Made by a program: the position numbers and the translations under genes
Shown here: positions 23,769 to 32,158 of the stretch, piece by piece
Layout of the letters: each line of letters starts with the position of its first letter
Numbering within the stretch: position 1 is the stretch's first letter
Assembly (NCBI RefSeq): GCF_008919445.1
Contig: NZ_VSLG01000013.1
Span: forward strand, 1-64,000
Reading direction: 5' to 3'
Length of the DNA: 64,000 nucleotides
Source: Serinicoccus kebangsaanensis
GTDB taxonomy: Bacteria > Actinomycetota > Actinomycetes > Actinomycetales > Dermatophilaceae
The notes under the pieces: model-generated
Database searches by the model: none
Told to the model about the DNA's origin: nothing
The model's input: only the letters and a program-made list of their open reading frames with translations

Positions 23769-26126
23769 ATGTCGTTCGGTGTGCTGCAGGTCCTCGCCAT
23801 CGTGGTCGCGGGCCTGGTGACCTTGGCCGCGGTCGCCCTGTTCGTGCGCACGATCGTCGGCTTCGTCGCGCAGTTCCGGCTGGGGCAACCGACCAGCCGC
23901 TCCGACGAGCCCGGTCGGCGCACGGCCACCCTGGTGCGGGAGGTGCTCGGGCACACCCGGATGGCCCGCAAGCCGTGGGTCGCCGTCGCGCACTGGGTGG
24001 TGATGGTCTCCTTCGGTCTGCTCTTCCTCACCCTCGTCACCGCCTACGGCCAACTGGTGGACCCGCACTTCGCGCTGCCGCTCATCGGCCACTTCTGGCC
24101 CTACGAGTGGCTGACCGAGCTCTTCGGCTGGGGTGCCGTCATCGGGATCGTCGGTCTCATCGTCGTGCGCCAGCGGCAGCACCCGCGCGCGCTCGGCCGG
24201 CGCTCCCGCTTCTGGGGGTCGACCTTCTGGCAGGCGTATGTCGTGGAGCTGGTGATCCTCGGCGTCGGCATCGCGATCGTCACCCTCCGCGCCCTTGAGC
24301 ACGCGCTCGGGAGCGCCACCGGGGAGACCTGGGCCACGGCGCTGCACTTCCCGCTCACGGCCTGGCTCGGTGGGCTGCTCGACGGGCTGTCCACGGACCG
24401 CGTGGAGGGCGCGATCATCGCGGTCGCGCTGGCCAAGATCCTCATCTCGATGGCGTGGATGATCATCATCGCCCGCACCCCCACCATGGGCGTGGCATGG
24501 CACCGCTTCCTGGCCTTCTTCAACATCTGGTTCCGGCGGCACCCCGACGGGGCGACCTCCCTGGGCGCGGTGCAACCCATCGCGGTCGGGGGCGAGCCGG
24601 TCGACTTCGAGAACATCGAGGACCTGGACGAGGACGCCGCGCTCGGCGTGGGCAAGGTCGAGGACTTCACCTGGAAGGGGCTGCTCGACTTCTCCACGTG
24701 CACCGAGTGCGGTCGCTGCCAGGAGCAGTGCCCGGCCTGGCACACCGAGAAGCCGCTCTCCCCCAAGATGCTGGTGAAGAACCTGCGCGACCAGCACCAC
24801 GCCGTCGCCCCCTGGCTGCAGGCCGGCGAGCAGCACCGGGAGGCGGCCGCCCAGGCGCTCGAGGCCGCCGGTGGCCCCGGCGCCGAGGGACTCCCGGACG
24901 AGCTGCACGGCATACCCACCTCCGCCGTGGTCGCCGCCCAGCGCCCGCTGGTCGGCGAGACCGAGGGCGACCCGACCGTCCCCGACGGCGGCGGGGTCAT
25001 CGACCCGGACGTGCTGTGGTCGTGCACCACCTGCGGCGCGTGCGTGGAGCAGTGCCCGGTCGACATCGAGCACGTCGACGCGATCGTGGACATGCGCCGC
25101 TACCAGAACCTCATCGAGTCCGCCTTCCCCTCCGAGCTCGGCGGGTTGTTCAAGAACCTCGAGAACAAGGGCAACCCGTGGGGCATGAACGCCCGGCTGC
25201 GGATGGACTGGGCCAAGGACCTCGACTTCGAGATCCCGATCGCGGGTGAGGACCTGGAGGACCTGTCGCAGGTGGACTACCTCTTCTGGGTCGGCTGCGC
25301 CGGGGCCTTCGAGGACCGCGCCAAGAAGACCACCCGCGCCGTCGCCGAGCTGCTGCACACGGCGGGGGTCAGCTTCGCCGTCCTGGGCGACGGCGAGAGC
25401 TGCACCGGCGACCCGGCGCGGCGCAGCGGCAACGAGTTCCTCTTCCAGATGCTGGCGATGCAGAACGTCGAGGTGCTGGGCGAGCTGGGCGCCACCCGGA
25501 TCGTCGTCACCTGTGCCCACTGCTTCAACACGATCAAGAACGAGTACCCCCAGCTCGGCGGCTCGTTCGAGGTGGTCCACCACACCCAGCTGCTCAACAA
25601 GCTGGTGCGCGACAAGAGGCTGACCCCGGTCTCCCGGCCGGACGGGGCGGACACCTCGGGCGTCGCGTCCACGGCCGGGACCGTGACCTACCACGACCCC
25701 TGCTACCTCGGTCGGCACAACCAGGTGTATGCCCCGCCCCGCGAGCTGCTGGGCGCGCTGCCGGGGGTGGAGCTCACCGAGATGCCCCGGCACGCGGAGA
25801 AGTCGTTCTGCTGCGGCGCGGGGGGTGCGCGGATGTGGATGGAGGAGAAGCTCGGCACCCGCATCAACCTGAACCGCACCGACGAGGCGCTGGCGACCGG
25901 GGCCGACCGGATCGCGATCGGGTGCCCCTTCTGCCGGGTCATGCTGTCCGACGGCCTCACCCAGAAGCAGGCCGAGGGGGCCCGGGACGAGGTCGAGGTG
26001 GTCGACGTGGCCCAGATGCTGCTGGCCGCCGTCCGCCGGGGTCAGGCTCCCGGGGGGGGCGACCCGGCCGACGAGGACGACCCGGCCGACGAGCCGGTGG
26101 AGGCTCAGCCCTCGTCCGAGGCCTGA
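23769..26126 (+). CDS. Membrane Fe-S oxidoreductase with CCG domains (heterodisulfide-reductase-like)
   Basis: A 785-aa multidomain protein. Residues 1-240 contain about five to six transmembrane helices of the NarI/HdrE type. Two 4Fe-4S motifs follow: CTECGRCQEQCP (from Cys311) and CTTCGACVEQCP (from Cys419). Two cysteine-rich CCG domains complete it (CAHCFNTIKNEY; DPCYLGRHN with CCGAGGARMW and GCPFC). The plan matches actinobacterial heterodisulfide-reductase-like proteins such as mycobacterial Rv0338c, proposed to shuttle electrons between membrane carriers and cytosolic enzymes. An acidic tail ends the protein. No partner subunits lie nearby. Confidence 0.85.
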   Translation: MSFGVLQVLAIVVAGLVTLAAVALFVRTIVGFVAQFRLGQPTSRSDEPGRRTATLVREVLGHTRMARKPWVAVAHWVVMVSFGLLFLTLVTAYGQLVDPHFALPLIGHFWPYEWLTELFGWGAVIGIVGLIVVRQRQHPRALGRRSRFWGSTFWQAYVVELVILGVGIAIVTLRALEHALGSATGETWATALHFPLTAWLGGLLDGLSTDRVEGAIIAVALAKILISMAWMIIIARTPTMGVAWHRFLAFFNIWFRRHPDGATSLGAVQPIAVGGEPVDFENIEDLDEDAALGVGKVEDFTWKGLLDFSTCTECGRCQEQCPAWHTEKPLSPKMLVKNLRDQHHAVAPWLQAGEQHREAAAQALEAAGGPGAEGLPDELHGIPTSAVVAAQRPLVGETEGDPTVPDGGGVIDPDVLWSCTTCGACVEQCPVDIEHVDAIVDMRRYQNLIESAFPSELGGLFKNLENKGNPWGMNARLRMDWAKDLDFEIPIAGEDLEDLSQVDYLFWVGCAGAFEDRAKKTTRAVAELLHTAGVSFAVLGDGESCTGDPARRSGNEFLFQMLAMQNVEVLGELGATRIVVTCAHCFNTIKNEYPQLGGSFEVVHHTQLLNKLVRDKRLTPVSRPDGADTSGVASTAGTVTYHDPCYLGRHNQVYAPPRELLGALPGVELTEMPRHAEKSFCCGAGGARMWMEEKLGTRINLNRTDEALATGADRIAIGCPFCRVMLSDGLTQKQAEGARDEVEVVDVAQMLLAAVRRGQAPGGGDPADEDDPADEPVEAQPSSEA

Positions 26127-26139
26127 GCGGCGCCCTGCG

Positions 26140-26721
26140 TCAGCTGCGCACGTCGCTGCGGTGGAAGTTGGACCAGGACCGGCTGGCCGTCGGGCCGCGC
26201 TGGCCCTGGTAGTGGCTCCCCTTGGCCGAGCTCCCGTAGGGGTGCTCGGACGCGGAGCTGAGCCGGAAGAAGCACAGCTGCCCGATCTTCATGCCGGGGT
26301 GCAGCACGATCGGCAGGGTGGCGACGTTGGACAGCTCGAGCGTCACGTGCCCGGTGAAGCCGGGGTCCACGAAGCCCGCGGTCGCGTGCGTGAGCAGGCC
26401 CAGCCGCCCCAGCGAGGACTTCCCCTCGACCCGGGCGGCGACGTCGTCCGGGAGGCTGACCTGCTCGTAGGTCGACCCCAGCACGAACTCGCCGGGGTGC
26501 AGCACGAAGCTCTCCCCGGGGTCGACCTCGACCAGCCTGGTCAGGTCGGGCTGCTCCTGCGCCGGGTCGATCACCGCGTACTTGTGGTTGTCGAAGAGGC
26601 GGAAGTAGCGGTCCAGCCGGATGTCGATGCTGGAGGGTTGCACCATCTGCGGGTCCCACGGGTCCAGGCGGACCCTCCCGGCGTCGATGGCGGCGAGGAT
26701 GTCGCGGTCGGAGAGCAGCAC
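26140..26721 (-). CDS. dcd: dCTP deaminase (probably dUMP-forming)
   Basis: A 193-aa trimeric nucleotide enzyme of the dUTPase fold. It has [15 protein letters not shown] near the N-terminus, [15 protein letters not shown] (about 98-112) and [12 protein letters not shown] (113-124), holding the catalytic Glu and the substrate loop. The C-terminal [12 protein letters not shown] is the lid. Actinobacterial enzymes often carry out both deamination and dUTP hydrolysis; that is known of the family rather than seen here. The start is GTG, 6 nt after a TAGGGT box. It is convergent with the Fe-S reductase. Confidence 0.95.
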   Translation of the reverse strand: MLLSDRDILAAIDAGRVRLDPWDPQMVQPSSIDIRLDRYFRLFDNHKYAVIDPAQEQPDLTRLVEVDPGESFVLHPGEFVLGSTYEQVSLPDDVAARVEGKSSLGRLGLLTHATAGFVDPGFTGHVTLELSNVATLPIVLHPGMKIGQLCFFRLSSASEHPYGSSAKGSHYQGQRGPTASRSWSNFHRSDVRS

Positions 26722-26727
26722 GCTGAC

Positions 26728-26733
26728 ACCCTA
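26728..26733 (-). promoter_or_regulatory. -10 box (TAGGGT), leaderless dcd transcript
   Basis: On the minus strand TAGGGT ends 6 nt before the GTG start of dcd. Confidence 0.5.
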
Positions 26734-26801
26734 GCCGGGCCGACTTTGGTGAGCGGAAGCGCCGATGGTTATCATGGCTGCGCCCTCGTGATCGAGGCGC
26801 T

Positions 26802-26875
26802 GCGGGCGTAGTTCAATGGTAGAACATCAGCTTCCCAAGCTGAATACGCGAGTTCGATTCTCGTCGCCCGCTCCA
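26802..26875 (+). tRNA. tRNA-Gly(CCC)
   Basis: Acceptor GCGGGCG/CGCCCGC, anticodon stem TCAGC/GCTGA with loop TTCCCAA (anticodon CCC), T arm CGAG-TTCGATT-CTCG. A CCA triplet follows the T discriminator in the DNA. Confidence 0.93.
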
Positions 26876-26883
26876 CCGCCGCC

Positions 26884-27249
26884 CTAGCCTGTCGGGCGAG
26901 CCTCCCGGCCGGCACCGTCCTCCCCCTTGAGGTGGTCGGTGATCCAGTCGACGTACTCGCCCAGGGCGTGCGTCACCGGCACCGCCAGCACCTCCGGCAC
27001 CTCGTAGCCGTGGAGCGACTTGATGGCGAGGAGGAGGTCCGAGAACTGGCCCTGCGTGGTCTTCGCCAGCAGCAGCCACTCCTGGCTCTCGTGCACCTCG
27101 CTGCGCCAGCTGTAGACCGAGGTCATCGGTCCGAGGATCTGGACGCAGCCGGCCAGCCGCCGGGCCACGAGTTGCTCGGCGATGTGCCTGGCCGACTCCA
27201 TGGTCGGGACGCTGATGCGCACCTCGACCAGCTCTGGTCTGTCGTTCAT
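26884..27249 (-). CDS. cutA: CutA1 divalent-ion tolerance protein
   Basis: A 121-aa protein of the trimeric CutA1 family with ferredoxin-like fold. ISVPTMESARHIAEQLVARRLAGCVQI, read in part, and VYSWRSEVHESQEWLLLAKT are diagnostic, and YEVPEVLAVPV carries the conserved Pro-Glu. Originally linked to copper tolerance; the true role is unclear. It lies 22 nt from the class III aminotransferase gene upstream and may be co-transcribed with it. Confidence 0.93.
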   Translation of the reverse strand: MNDRPELVEVRISVPTMESARHIAEQLVARRLAGCVQILGPMTSVYSWRSEVHESQEWLLLAKTTQGQFSDLLLAIKSLHGYEVPEVLAVPVTHALGEYVDWITDHLKGEDGAGREARPTG

Positions 27250-27271
27250 GTTCCTGCTTTCGTCACGGGCG

Positions 27272-28594
27272 TCACGGGATCGCGTCCGCCAGCGCGTCGG
27301 CGAGGATCCCGACCCCGCGGTCGGCGTCCTCGTGGCTGATCACGCACGGTGGCACGAGGTGCACCCGGTTGCCCACGATCAGCGGCCACATCCCCCGCCT
27401 CACGCATCCGGCCTGCACTGCGCTCATCGTCTCACCGGAGGCGGGCTCGCGCGACATCTGATCCACAACCAGCTCGACCGCCCAGAAGACGCCGAGCCCC
27501 CGCACGTCGCCGACCAGCGGGTTCGTCCCGAGCAGGGCCCGTGCCGCCGGACCGAGACTTCGTCGCCCGACCTCGGCCGCGTGCTCCACGACGCCCTCGT
27601 CCTGCATGATCCGGACCGCCGCGACCGCCGAGGCGGTCGCCAACGCGTGGCCGGAGTAGGTCAGGCCGCCGGGGAACGGCCGCCGGTCGAAGGAGGCGGC
27701 CACCTCGTCCGCGATGATCACCCCGCCGAGCGGGACATACCCCGAGTTGACCCCCTTGGCGAAGGCGACCAGGTCCGGCCGCACGCCCCAGTGGTCGAAG
27801 GCGAACCACGCTCCCGTCCGCCCGAAGCCGGCCATCACCTCGTCCAGGATCAGCAGGATGCCGAACTCGTCGCACAGCGCCCGCACCCCCTCCAGGTAGC
27901 CGGGCGGCGGGACCAGGATGCCGTTGGACCCGACCACGGTCTCCAGGACGACCGCGGCGACCTGGTGCGGGCCCTCGACCTCGAGCGTGTGCCGCAGGTG
28001 CTCCAGGGCCCGGGCGCTCTCCTCCTCCGGGGTGCTGGCGTGGAACTCGCTGCGGTAGAGGTAGGGGCCCCAGAAGTGGACCACCCCGGGCAGCCCTGGC
28101 TCGCCGCCCCACCGGCGCGGCTCCCCGGTGAGCGTGATCGCCCCCGCGGTGGCGCCGTGGTAGCTGCGGTAGGCCGCGAGGATCTTGTGCCGCCCGGTGT
28201 GCACCCGCGCCATCCGGAGGGCGTTCTCGACCGCCTCCGCGCCTCCGCCCGTGAAGAAGACCTTGCTCAGCCCTTCGGGCGCCAGCCCGGCGATGAGCGC
28301 CGCCGCCTCCGCCCGGCTCTCGGCGGCGAAGGACGGTGCGACCGTGGTCAGTCCGCCGGCCGCCTCGGCGATCGCCGCCGACAGCCGGGGGTGCTGGTAG
28401 CCGATGTTGACGTTCACCAGCTGCGAGGTGAAGTCGAGGAAGCGTCGGCCCTCGTGGTCCCAGAAGTAGGCTCCCTCCCCGCCCGCGAGCGGCAGGGGGT
28501 CGATCGACGCCTGCGCCGACCAGGACGTCATCACGTGCGCCCGGGACAGGGCGCGGATGCGCGCGTCGCGCTCGGTGTCTGCGGTGGTCGTCAT
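27272..28594 (-). CDS. Class III aminotransferase (omega-amino acid type)
   Basis: A 440-aa PLP enzyme. It has GAYFWDHEGRRFLDFTSQLV (N-terminal), FFTGGGAEAVENALRMAR for the phosphate cradle, LILDEVMAGFGRTGAWFAF carrying the PLP-ring Asp, and FAKGVNSGYVPLGGVI with the Schiff-base Lys. Such enzymes transfer amino groups from beta-alanine, GABA, diamines or taurine to pyruvate or 2-oxoglutarate. The longer upstream frame lacks homology; the ATG at 28594 lies 7 nt after TAGAGT. The neighbouring acyl-CoA synthetase is divergent. Confidence 0.88.
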   Translation of the reverse strand: MTTTADTERDARIRALSRAHVMTSWSAQASIDPLPLAGGEGAYFWDHEGRRFLDFTSQLVNVNIGYQHPRLSAAIAEAAGGLTTVAPSFAAESRAEAAALIAGLAPEGLSKVFFTGGGAEAVENALRMARVHTGRHKILAAYRSYHGATAGAITLTGEPRRWGGEPGLPGVVHFWGPYLYRSEFHASTPEEESARALEHLRHTLEVEGPHQVAAVVLETVVGSNGILVPPPGYLEGVRALCDEFGILLILDEVMAGFGRTGAWFAFDHWGVRPDLVAFAKGVNSGYVPLGGVIIADEVAASFDRRPFPGGLTYSGHALATASAVAAVRIMQDEGVVEHAAEVGRRSLGPAARALLGTNPLVGDVRGLGVFWAVELVVDQMSREPASGETMSAVQAGCVRRGMWPLIVGNRVHLVPPCVISHEDADRGVGILADALADAIP

Positions 28595-28601
28595 GGTCGT
28601 G

Positions 28602-28607
28602 ACTCTA
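28602..28607 (-). promoter_or_regulatory. -10 box (TAGAGT), leaderless aminotransferase transcript
   Basis: On the minus strand TAGAGT ends 7 nt before the ATG of the class III aminotransferase. Sequence and spacing match the box upstream of upp. Confidence 0.55.
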
Positions 28608-28658
28608 GGGCAGCGGGCATCCCTGGTGCCTGTGCGTCGCGGACGGCAGGATGGGGTC

Positions 28659-30293
28659 ATGGCTGAGGCACTGGCGCACACCACCGGGGCGAGCGAGCCC
28701 CCGTTGCTGGAGGAGACGATCGGGGAGAGCCTGGACCGGACCGCGGCCGAGCACGGCACCCGCGAGGCGCTGGTCGACGTCGCCTCCGGGCGGCGCTGGA
28801 CGTATGCCGAGCTGGTGTCCGACGTGAACCTGCTGGCGCGGGCCTTCATCGCGGCGGGCGTACGCACCGGTGACCGGGTGGGGATCTGGGCCCCCAACTG
28901 CCCGGAGTGGACCCTGGTCCAGTTCGCGACCGCCAAGATCGGCGCCATCCTGGTGAACATCAACCCGGCATACCGGGCGCACGAGCTCGCCTTCGTGCTC
29001 CGTCAGGCCGGCGTGCGCAGCTTGGTGGTGGCCCCGGAGTTCAAGGGCACGCGCTACCCGGACGTGGTGGAGGAGGTGCGCGGAGAGTGCCCCGATCTGG
29101 TGCAGGTCCTGGTCGTCGGCGGTGAGGGCTGGGACGACTTCCTGGCCGGCGCGCACCAGGTCAGCCCGGAGCGGCTGGCCGAGCTGCAGGCGACGCTGCG
29201 CCCGGAGGAGCCGATCAACATCCAGTACACCTCGGGGACGACCGGGTTCCCCAAGGGAGCGACGCTCTCGCACCACAACATCCTCAACAACGGCTACTTC
29301 GTCGGGGAGGGCTGCCGCTACACCGAACGTGACGTGATCTGCATACCCGTGCCCTTCTACCACTGCTTCGGCATGGTGATGGGCAACCTGGCGGCGATCA
29401 CCCACGGCGCCTCCATGGTGATCCCCGGTCCCGGTTTCGACCCCGCGGCGACCCTGCGCGCGGTGCGCGAGGAGCAGTGCACCTCGCTCTACGGCGTGCC
29501 GACGATGTTCATCGCGGAGCTGGAGCTGATCGAGTCCGACGACGACTTCTCGCTCGAGGACCTGGCGTCGGTGCGGACGGGCATCATGGCCGGGTCGCTC
29601 TGCCCCGCGTCGGTGATGCGCTCGCTGGTCGACGCCGGGGTGCGCGGTATGACCATCTGCTACGGCATGACCGAGACCTCGCCGGTGTCGACCCAGACCG
29701 CTCCGTCGGACCCGTTCGCGAAGAAGGTCGGCACGGTCGGCCGGGTGATGCCGCACCTCGAGGTGCAGATCGTCGACCCCTCCTCCCGCGAGGTCGTGCC
29801 CCGGGGGGAGCCGGGCGAGTTCTGCACCAAGGGCTACTCGGTCATGCTCGGCTACTGGGAGGAGCCGGAGCGGACCGCGGAGGTCGTCCGGGACGGCTGG
29901 ATGGCCACCGGCGACATCGGCGTCATGGACGACGAGGGCTACGTCGAGATCACCGGCCGGATCAAGGACATGGTGATCCGCGGCGGGGAGAACATCTACC
30001 CCCGCGAGGTGGAGGAGTTCCTCTACACCCACCCGGACGTCGTGGACGCCCAGGTGGTGGGCGTCCCGGACGAGCGGTACGGCGAGGAGCTGATGGCGTG
30101 GGTGCGGCTGCGCGAGGGCGCCGAGCCGCTGACGCCGGACGCGCTGAAGGAGTTCTGCAACGGCAAGCTGGCGCACTACAAGATCCCGCGCCACGTCCAG
30201 GCCATCGACGAGTTCCCGATGACCGTCACCGGCAAGGTGCGCAAGGTGGAGCTGCGCGAGCGCGGCGAGGAGCTGCTCCGCGGCTCCACCTGA
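28659..30293 (+). CDS. AMP-binding acyl-CoA synthetase (FadD-like)
   Basis: A 544-aa adenylate-forming ligase that activates a carboxylic acid to acyl-AMP and then acyl-CoA. The P-loop-like motif [11 protein letters not shown] begins at about Tyr190. [30 protein letters not shown] and the C-terminal catalytic lysine in [11 protein letters not shown] complete the family set. It resembles medium/long-chain fatty acyl-CoA synthetases. CAGGAT lies 6 nt before the ATG as a probable leaderless -10 box. A 32-bp tandem array begins inside its stop codon. Confidence 0.9.
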   Translation: MAEALAHTTGASEPPLLEETIGESLDRTAAEHGTREALVDVASGRRWTYAELVSDVNLLARAFIAAGVRTGDRVGIWAPNCPEWTLVQFATAKIGAILVNINPAYRAHELAFVLRQAGVRSLVVAPEFKGTRYPDVVEEVRGECPDLVQVLVVGGEGWDDFLAGAHQVSPERLAELQATLRPEEPINIQYTSGTTGFPKGATLSHHNILNNGYFVGEGCRYTERDVICIPVPFYHCFGMVMGNLAAITHGASMVIPGPGFDPAATLRAVREEQCTSLYGVPTMFIAELELIESDDDFSLEDLASVRTGIMAGSLCPASVMRSLVDAGVRGMTICYGMTETSPVSTQTAPSDPFAKKVGTVGRVMPHLEVQIVDPSSREVVPRGEPGEFCTKGYSVMLGYWEEPERTAEVVRDGWMATGDIGVMDDEGYVEITGRIKDMVIRGGENIYPREVEEFLYTHPDVVDAQVVGVPDERYGEELMAWVRLREGAEPLTPDALKEFCNGKLAHYKIPRHVQAIDEFPMTVTGKVRKVELRERGEELLRGST

Positions 30294-30414
30294 CCGAGCG
30301 TCGCCCGTGGTTGCCCTCACACCCACCGAGCGTCGCCCGTGGTTGCCCTCAGCCCCACCGAGCGTCGCCCGTGGTTTGCCCTCACACCCACCGAGCGTCG
30401 CTCGTGGTTGCTGG
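30293..30414 (+). repeat. Tandem array, 32-bp unit, four copies
   Basis: Units start at 30293 (last base of the stop codon), 30325, 30357 and 30390. Each begins ACCGAGCGTCGCCCGTGG, followed by TTGCCCTCA and CCCC or CACCC. The third copy carries one extra T. The array fills the whole space between the acyl-CoA synthetase and the -10 region of the next gene. Frames across it are artefacts. Confidence 0.95.
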
Positions 30415-30426
30415 CAGGATCGGAGC

Positions 30427-31197
30427 ATGAGCCTGGACTACTCCCAGATGTTCCGCCTGGACGGTCGACGCGCGGTGGTCGTCGGATGCGGGGGGATCGG
30501 TGCCGAGATCGTCGCCGGTCTGGCCGCGCAGGGCGCCACGGTGACCTGCCTGGACAAGGACGTCAGCACCGCCGAGTCCGCCCTGGAGCGCGCGCCGGGC
30601 GGGACGGCATACGCCGTGGACGTGCTCGACCCCGCCGCCCTCGAGCGGCGCGCGGCCGACCTCGGCGACGTCGACGTGCTGGTGCTGACCGCGGCGATGA
30701 ACGTCCGCAAGCGGCTGCTCGACTACAGCGCCGAGGAGTTCGCGCGGGTGGTCGACCTCAACCTGCGGGGCACGTTCGACGCGGTGCGCGCGTTCGCGCC
30801 ACGGATGGTCGAGCGGGGCACGGGGTCGATCGTGGCCCTCACCTCCATCCGCGCGGTCACCGTGGAGCCCGGCCAGGGCGTGTATGCCGCCACCAAGGCG
30901 GGCGTCGTCCAGCTGGTCCGCACCTGGGCCGCGGAGCTGGGGCCGGCCGGCGTCCGGATCAACGCGGTGGCACCGGGTGTCGTCGAGACCCCGCTGACCC
31001 AGCAGATCCGGGACGACCGGGAGTGGGACCAGGCGTATGCCCAGAAGTCGGCCCTGGGGCGCTGGGCCAGGCCCGAGGAGATCGTCGGCGCGACCTGCTG
31101 GCTCGCCTCGGACGCCGCGAGCTTCGTGACCGGGAGCCAGGTGATGGTGGACGGCGGCTGGACCGCCATCGACGGTCGCTTCACCCCGCCGACCTGA
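30427..31197 (+). CDS. Short-chain dehydrogenase/reductase
   Basis: A 256-aa Rossmann-fold NAD(P)(H) enzyme. The nucleotide motif is VVVGCGGIGAEI, a GxGGxG variant, at about 17-28. Catalytic Ser140 is in ALTSIRA and Tyr153/Lys157 in YAATKAG. INAVAPGVVETPL and the C-terminal VMVDGGWTA are typical of classical SDRs acting on 3-oxoacyl or sugar substrates. CAGGAT 6 nt before the ATG gives a leaderless promoter directly after the tandem array. Confidence 0.88.
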   Translation: MSLDYSQMFRLDGRRAVVVGCGGIGAEIVAGLAAQGATVTCLDKDVSTAESALERAPGGTAYAVDVLDPAALERRAADLGDVDVLVLTAAMNVRKRLLDYSAEEFARVVDLNLRGTFDAVRAFAPRMVERGTGSIVALTSIRAVTVEPGQGVYAATKAGVVQLVRTWAAELGPAGVRINAVAPGVVETPLTQQIRDDREWDQAYAQKSALGRWARPEEIVGATCWLASDAASFVTGSQVMVDGGWTAIDGRFTPPT

Positions 31198-31251
31198 GCT
31201 CGCTGACCAGGGATGATCGGTGCAGCCGCACCCGACCTCCCCGGCCGATCG

Positions 31252-32118
31252 TCAGGAGAAGACGATGGTCCGCCCGCCGCGCAGCACCACGCGGTGCTGC
31301 GCGTGCCAGGTGATCGCCCGGGAGAAGGCCGCCGCCTCCACCTCCTGCCCCTGCTGCGCGAGCTGGGCCGGGGTGAGCCGGTGGTCGACCCGCCGGAAGT
31401 CCTGCTCGATGATCGGCCCCTCGTCCAGGTCGGCGGTGACGTAGTGCGCGGTCGCACCGATCACCTTGACGCCCCGGTCGTGCGCCTGGGTGTAGGGCTT
31501 GGCGCCCTTGAAGCTCGGCAGCAGCGAGTGGTGGATGTTGATGATCCGCCCGGAGTAGTCGCGGCACAGGTCGGCCGACAGCACCTGCATGTAGCGCGCG
31601 AGCGCGATGGTGTCCACGTCGTGCTCGTCGACGAGGCGCCGCAGCCGCTCCTCGGCCTCGGGCTTGGTGTCGACGGTGACCGGCACGTGGTGGAACGGGA
31701 TCTCGTGCCACTCCGCCAGACTGCGGAAGTCCTCGTGGTTGGACACGATGGCGGGGATCGTCACCGGCAGCTGACCGGTGCGCGCCCGGAAGAGCAGGTC
31801 GTTGAGGCAGTGCCCCATGCGGCTCACCATGACGAGCAACCGGTGCGGCTCGGCGCGGTCGTGCACCTGCCACTGCCCCTCGAGCTCGGCAGCCACCGGC
31901 GTCAGCGCCTCCCGCAGATCCTCGACCCCGATGGGGTCACCGTCGGCGTGCGCCTCGATCCGAAGGTGGTACTCCCCGCTGCTCGGGTCGGCGAACTGCT
32001 GACTGTCGGTGAAGGACAGGTCGTGCTCCAGCAGGGTGCGCGAGACCGCGTGGACGATGCCCTTGCGATCGGGGCACGACAGGGTCAGCACGAAGTCACG
32101 GTTCTTCTCAGGGGTCAC
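31252..32118 (-). CDS. purU: Formyltetrahydrofolate deformylase
   Basis: A 288-aa enzyme that hydrolyses 10-formyl-THF to THF and formate. Residues 1-85 are an ACT domain (LTLSCPDRKGIVHAVSRTL). The formyltransferase-fold domain has the VMVSRMGHCLNDLLFR motif, with INIHHSLLPSFKGAKPY and VIGATAHYVT giving the catalytic Asn-His-Asp set. The GTG at 32118, 8 nt after TAGACT on the minus strand, was chosen; the longer frame upstream runs into the next gene. It ends about 55 bp from the SDR stop. Confidence 0.95.
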   Translation of the reverse strand: MTPEKNRDFVLTLSCPDRKGIVHAVSRTLLEHDLSFTDSQQFADPSSGEYHLRIEAHADGDPIGVEDLREALTPVAAELEGQWQVHDRAEPHRLLVMVSRMGHCLNDLLFRARTGQLPVTIPAIVSNHEDFRSLAEWHEIPFHHVPVTVDTKPEAEERLRRLVDEHDVDTIALARYMQVLSADLCRDYSGRIINIHHSLLPSFKGAKPYTQAHDRGVKVIGATAHYVTADLDEGPIIEQDFRRVDHRLTPAQLAQQGQEVEAAAFSRAITWHAQHRVVLRGGRTIVFS

Positions 32119-32126
32119 GGCGCTCA

Positions 32127-32132
32127 AGTCTA
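32127..32132 (-). promoter_or_regulatory. -10 box (TAGACT), leaderless purU transcript
   Basis: On the minus strand TAGACT ends 8 nt before the GTG start of purU. Confidence 0.5.
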
Positions 32133-32158
32133 GGACCAGGTATGCCGTGTCCCGGCGG

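Noticed and set aside
23670-25793. A 707-codon open frame antisense to the Fe-S reductase
   Set aside because: Long antisense frames are normal at this GC content. The encoded protein is His/Arg/Pro-rich with no family features, and the sense strand encodes clear Fe-S motifs.
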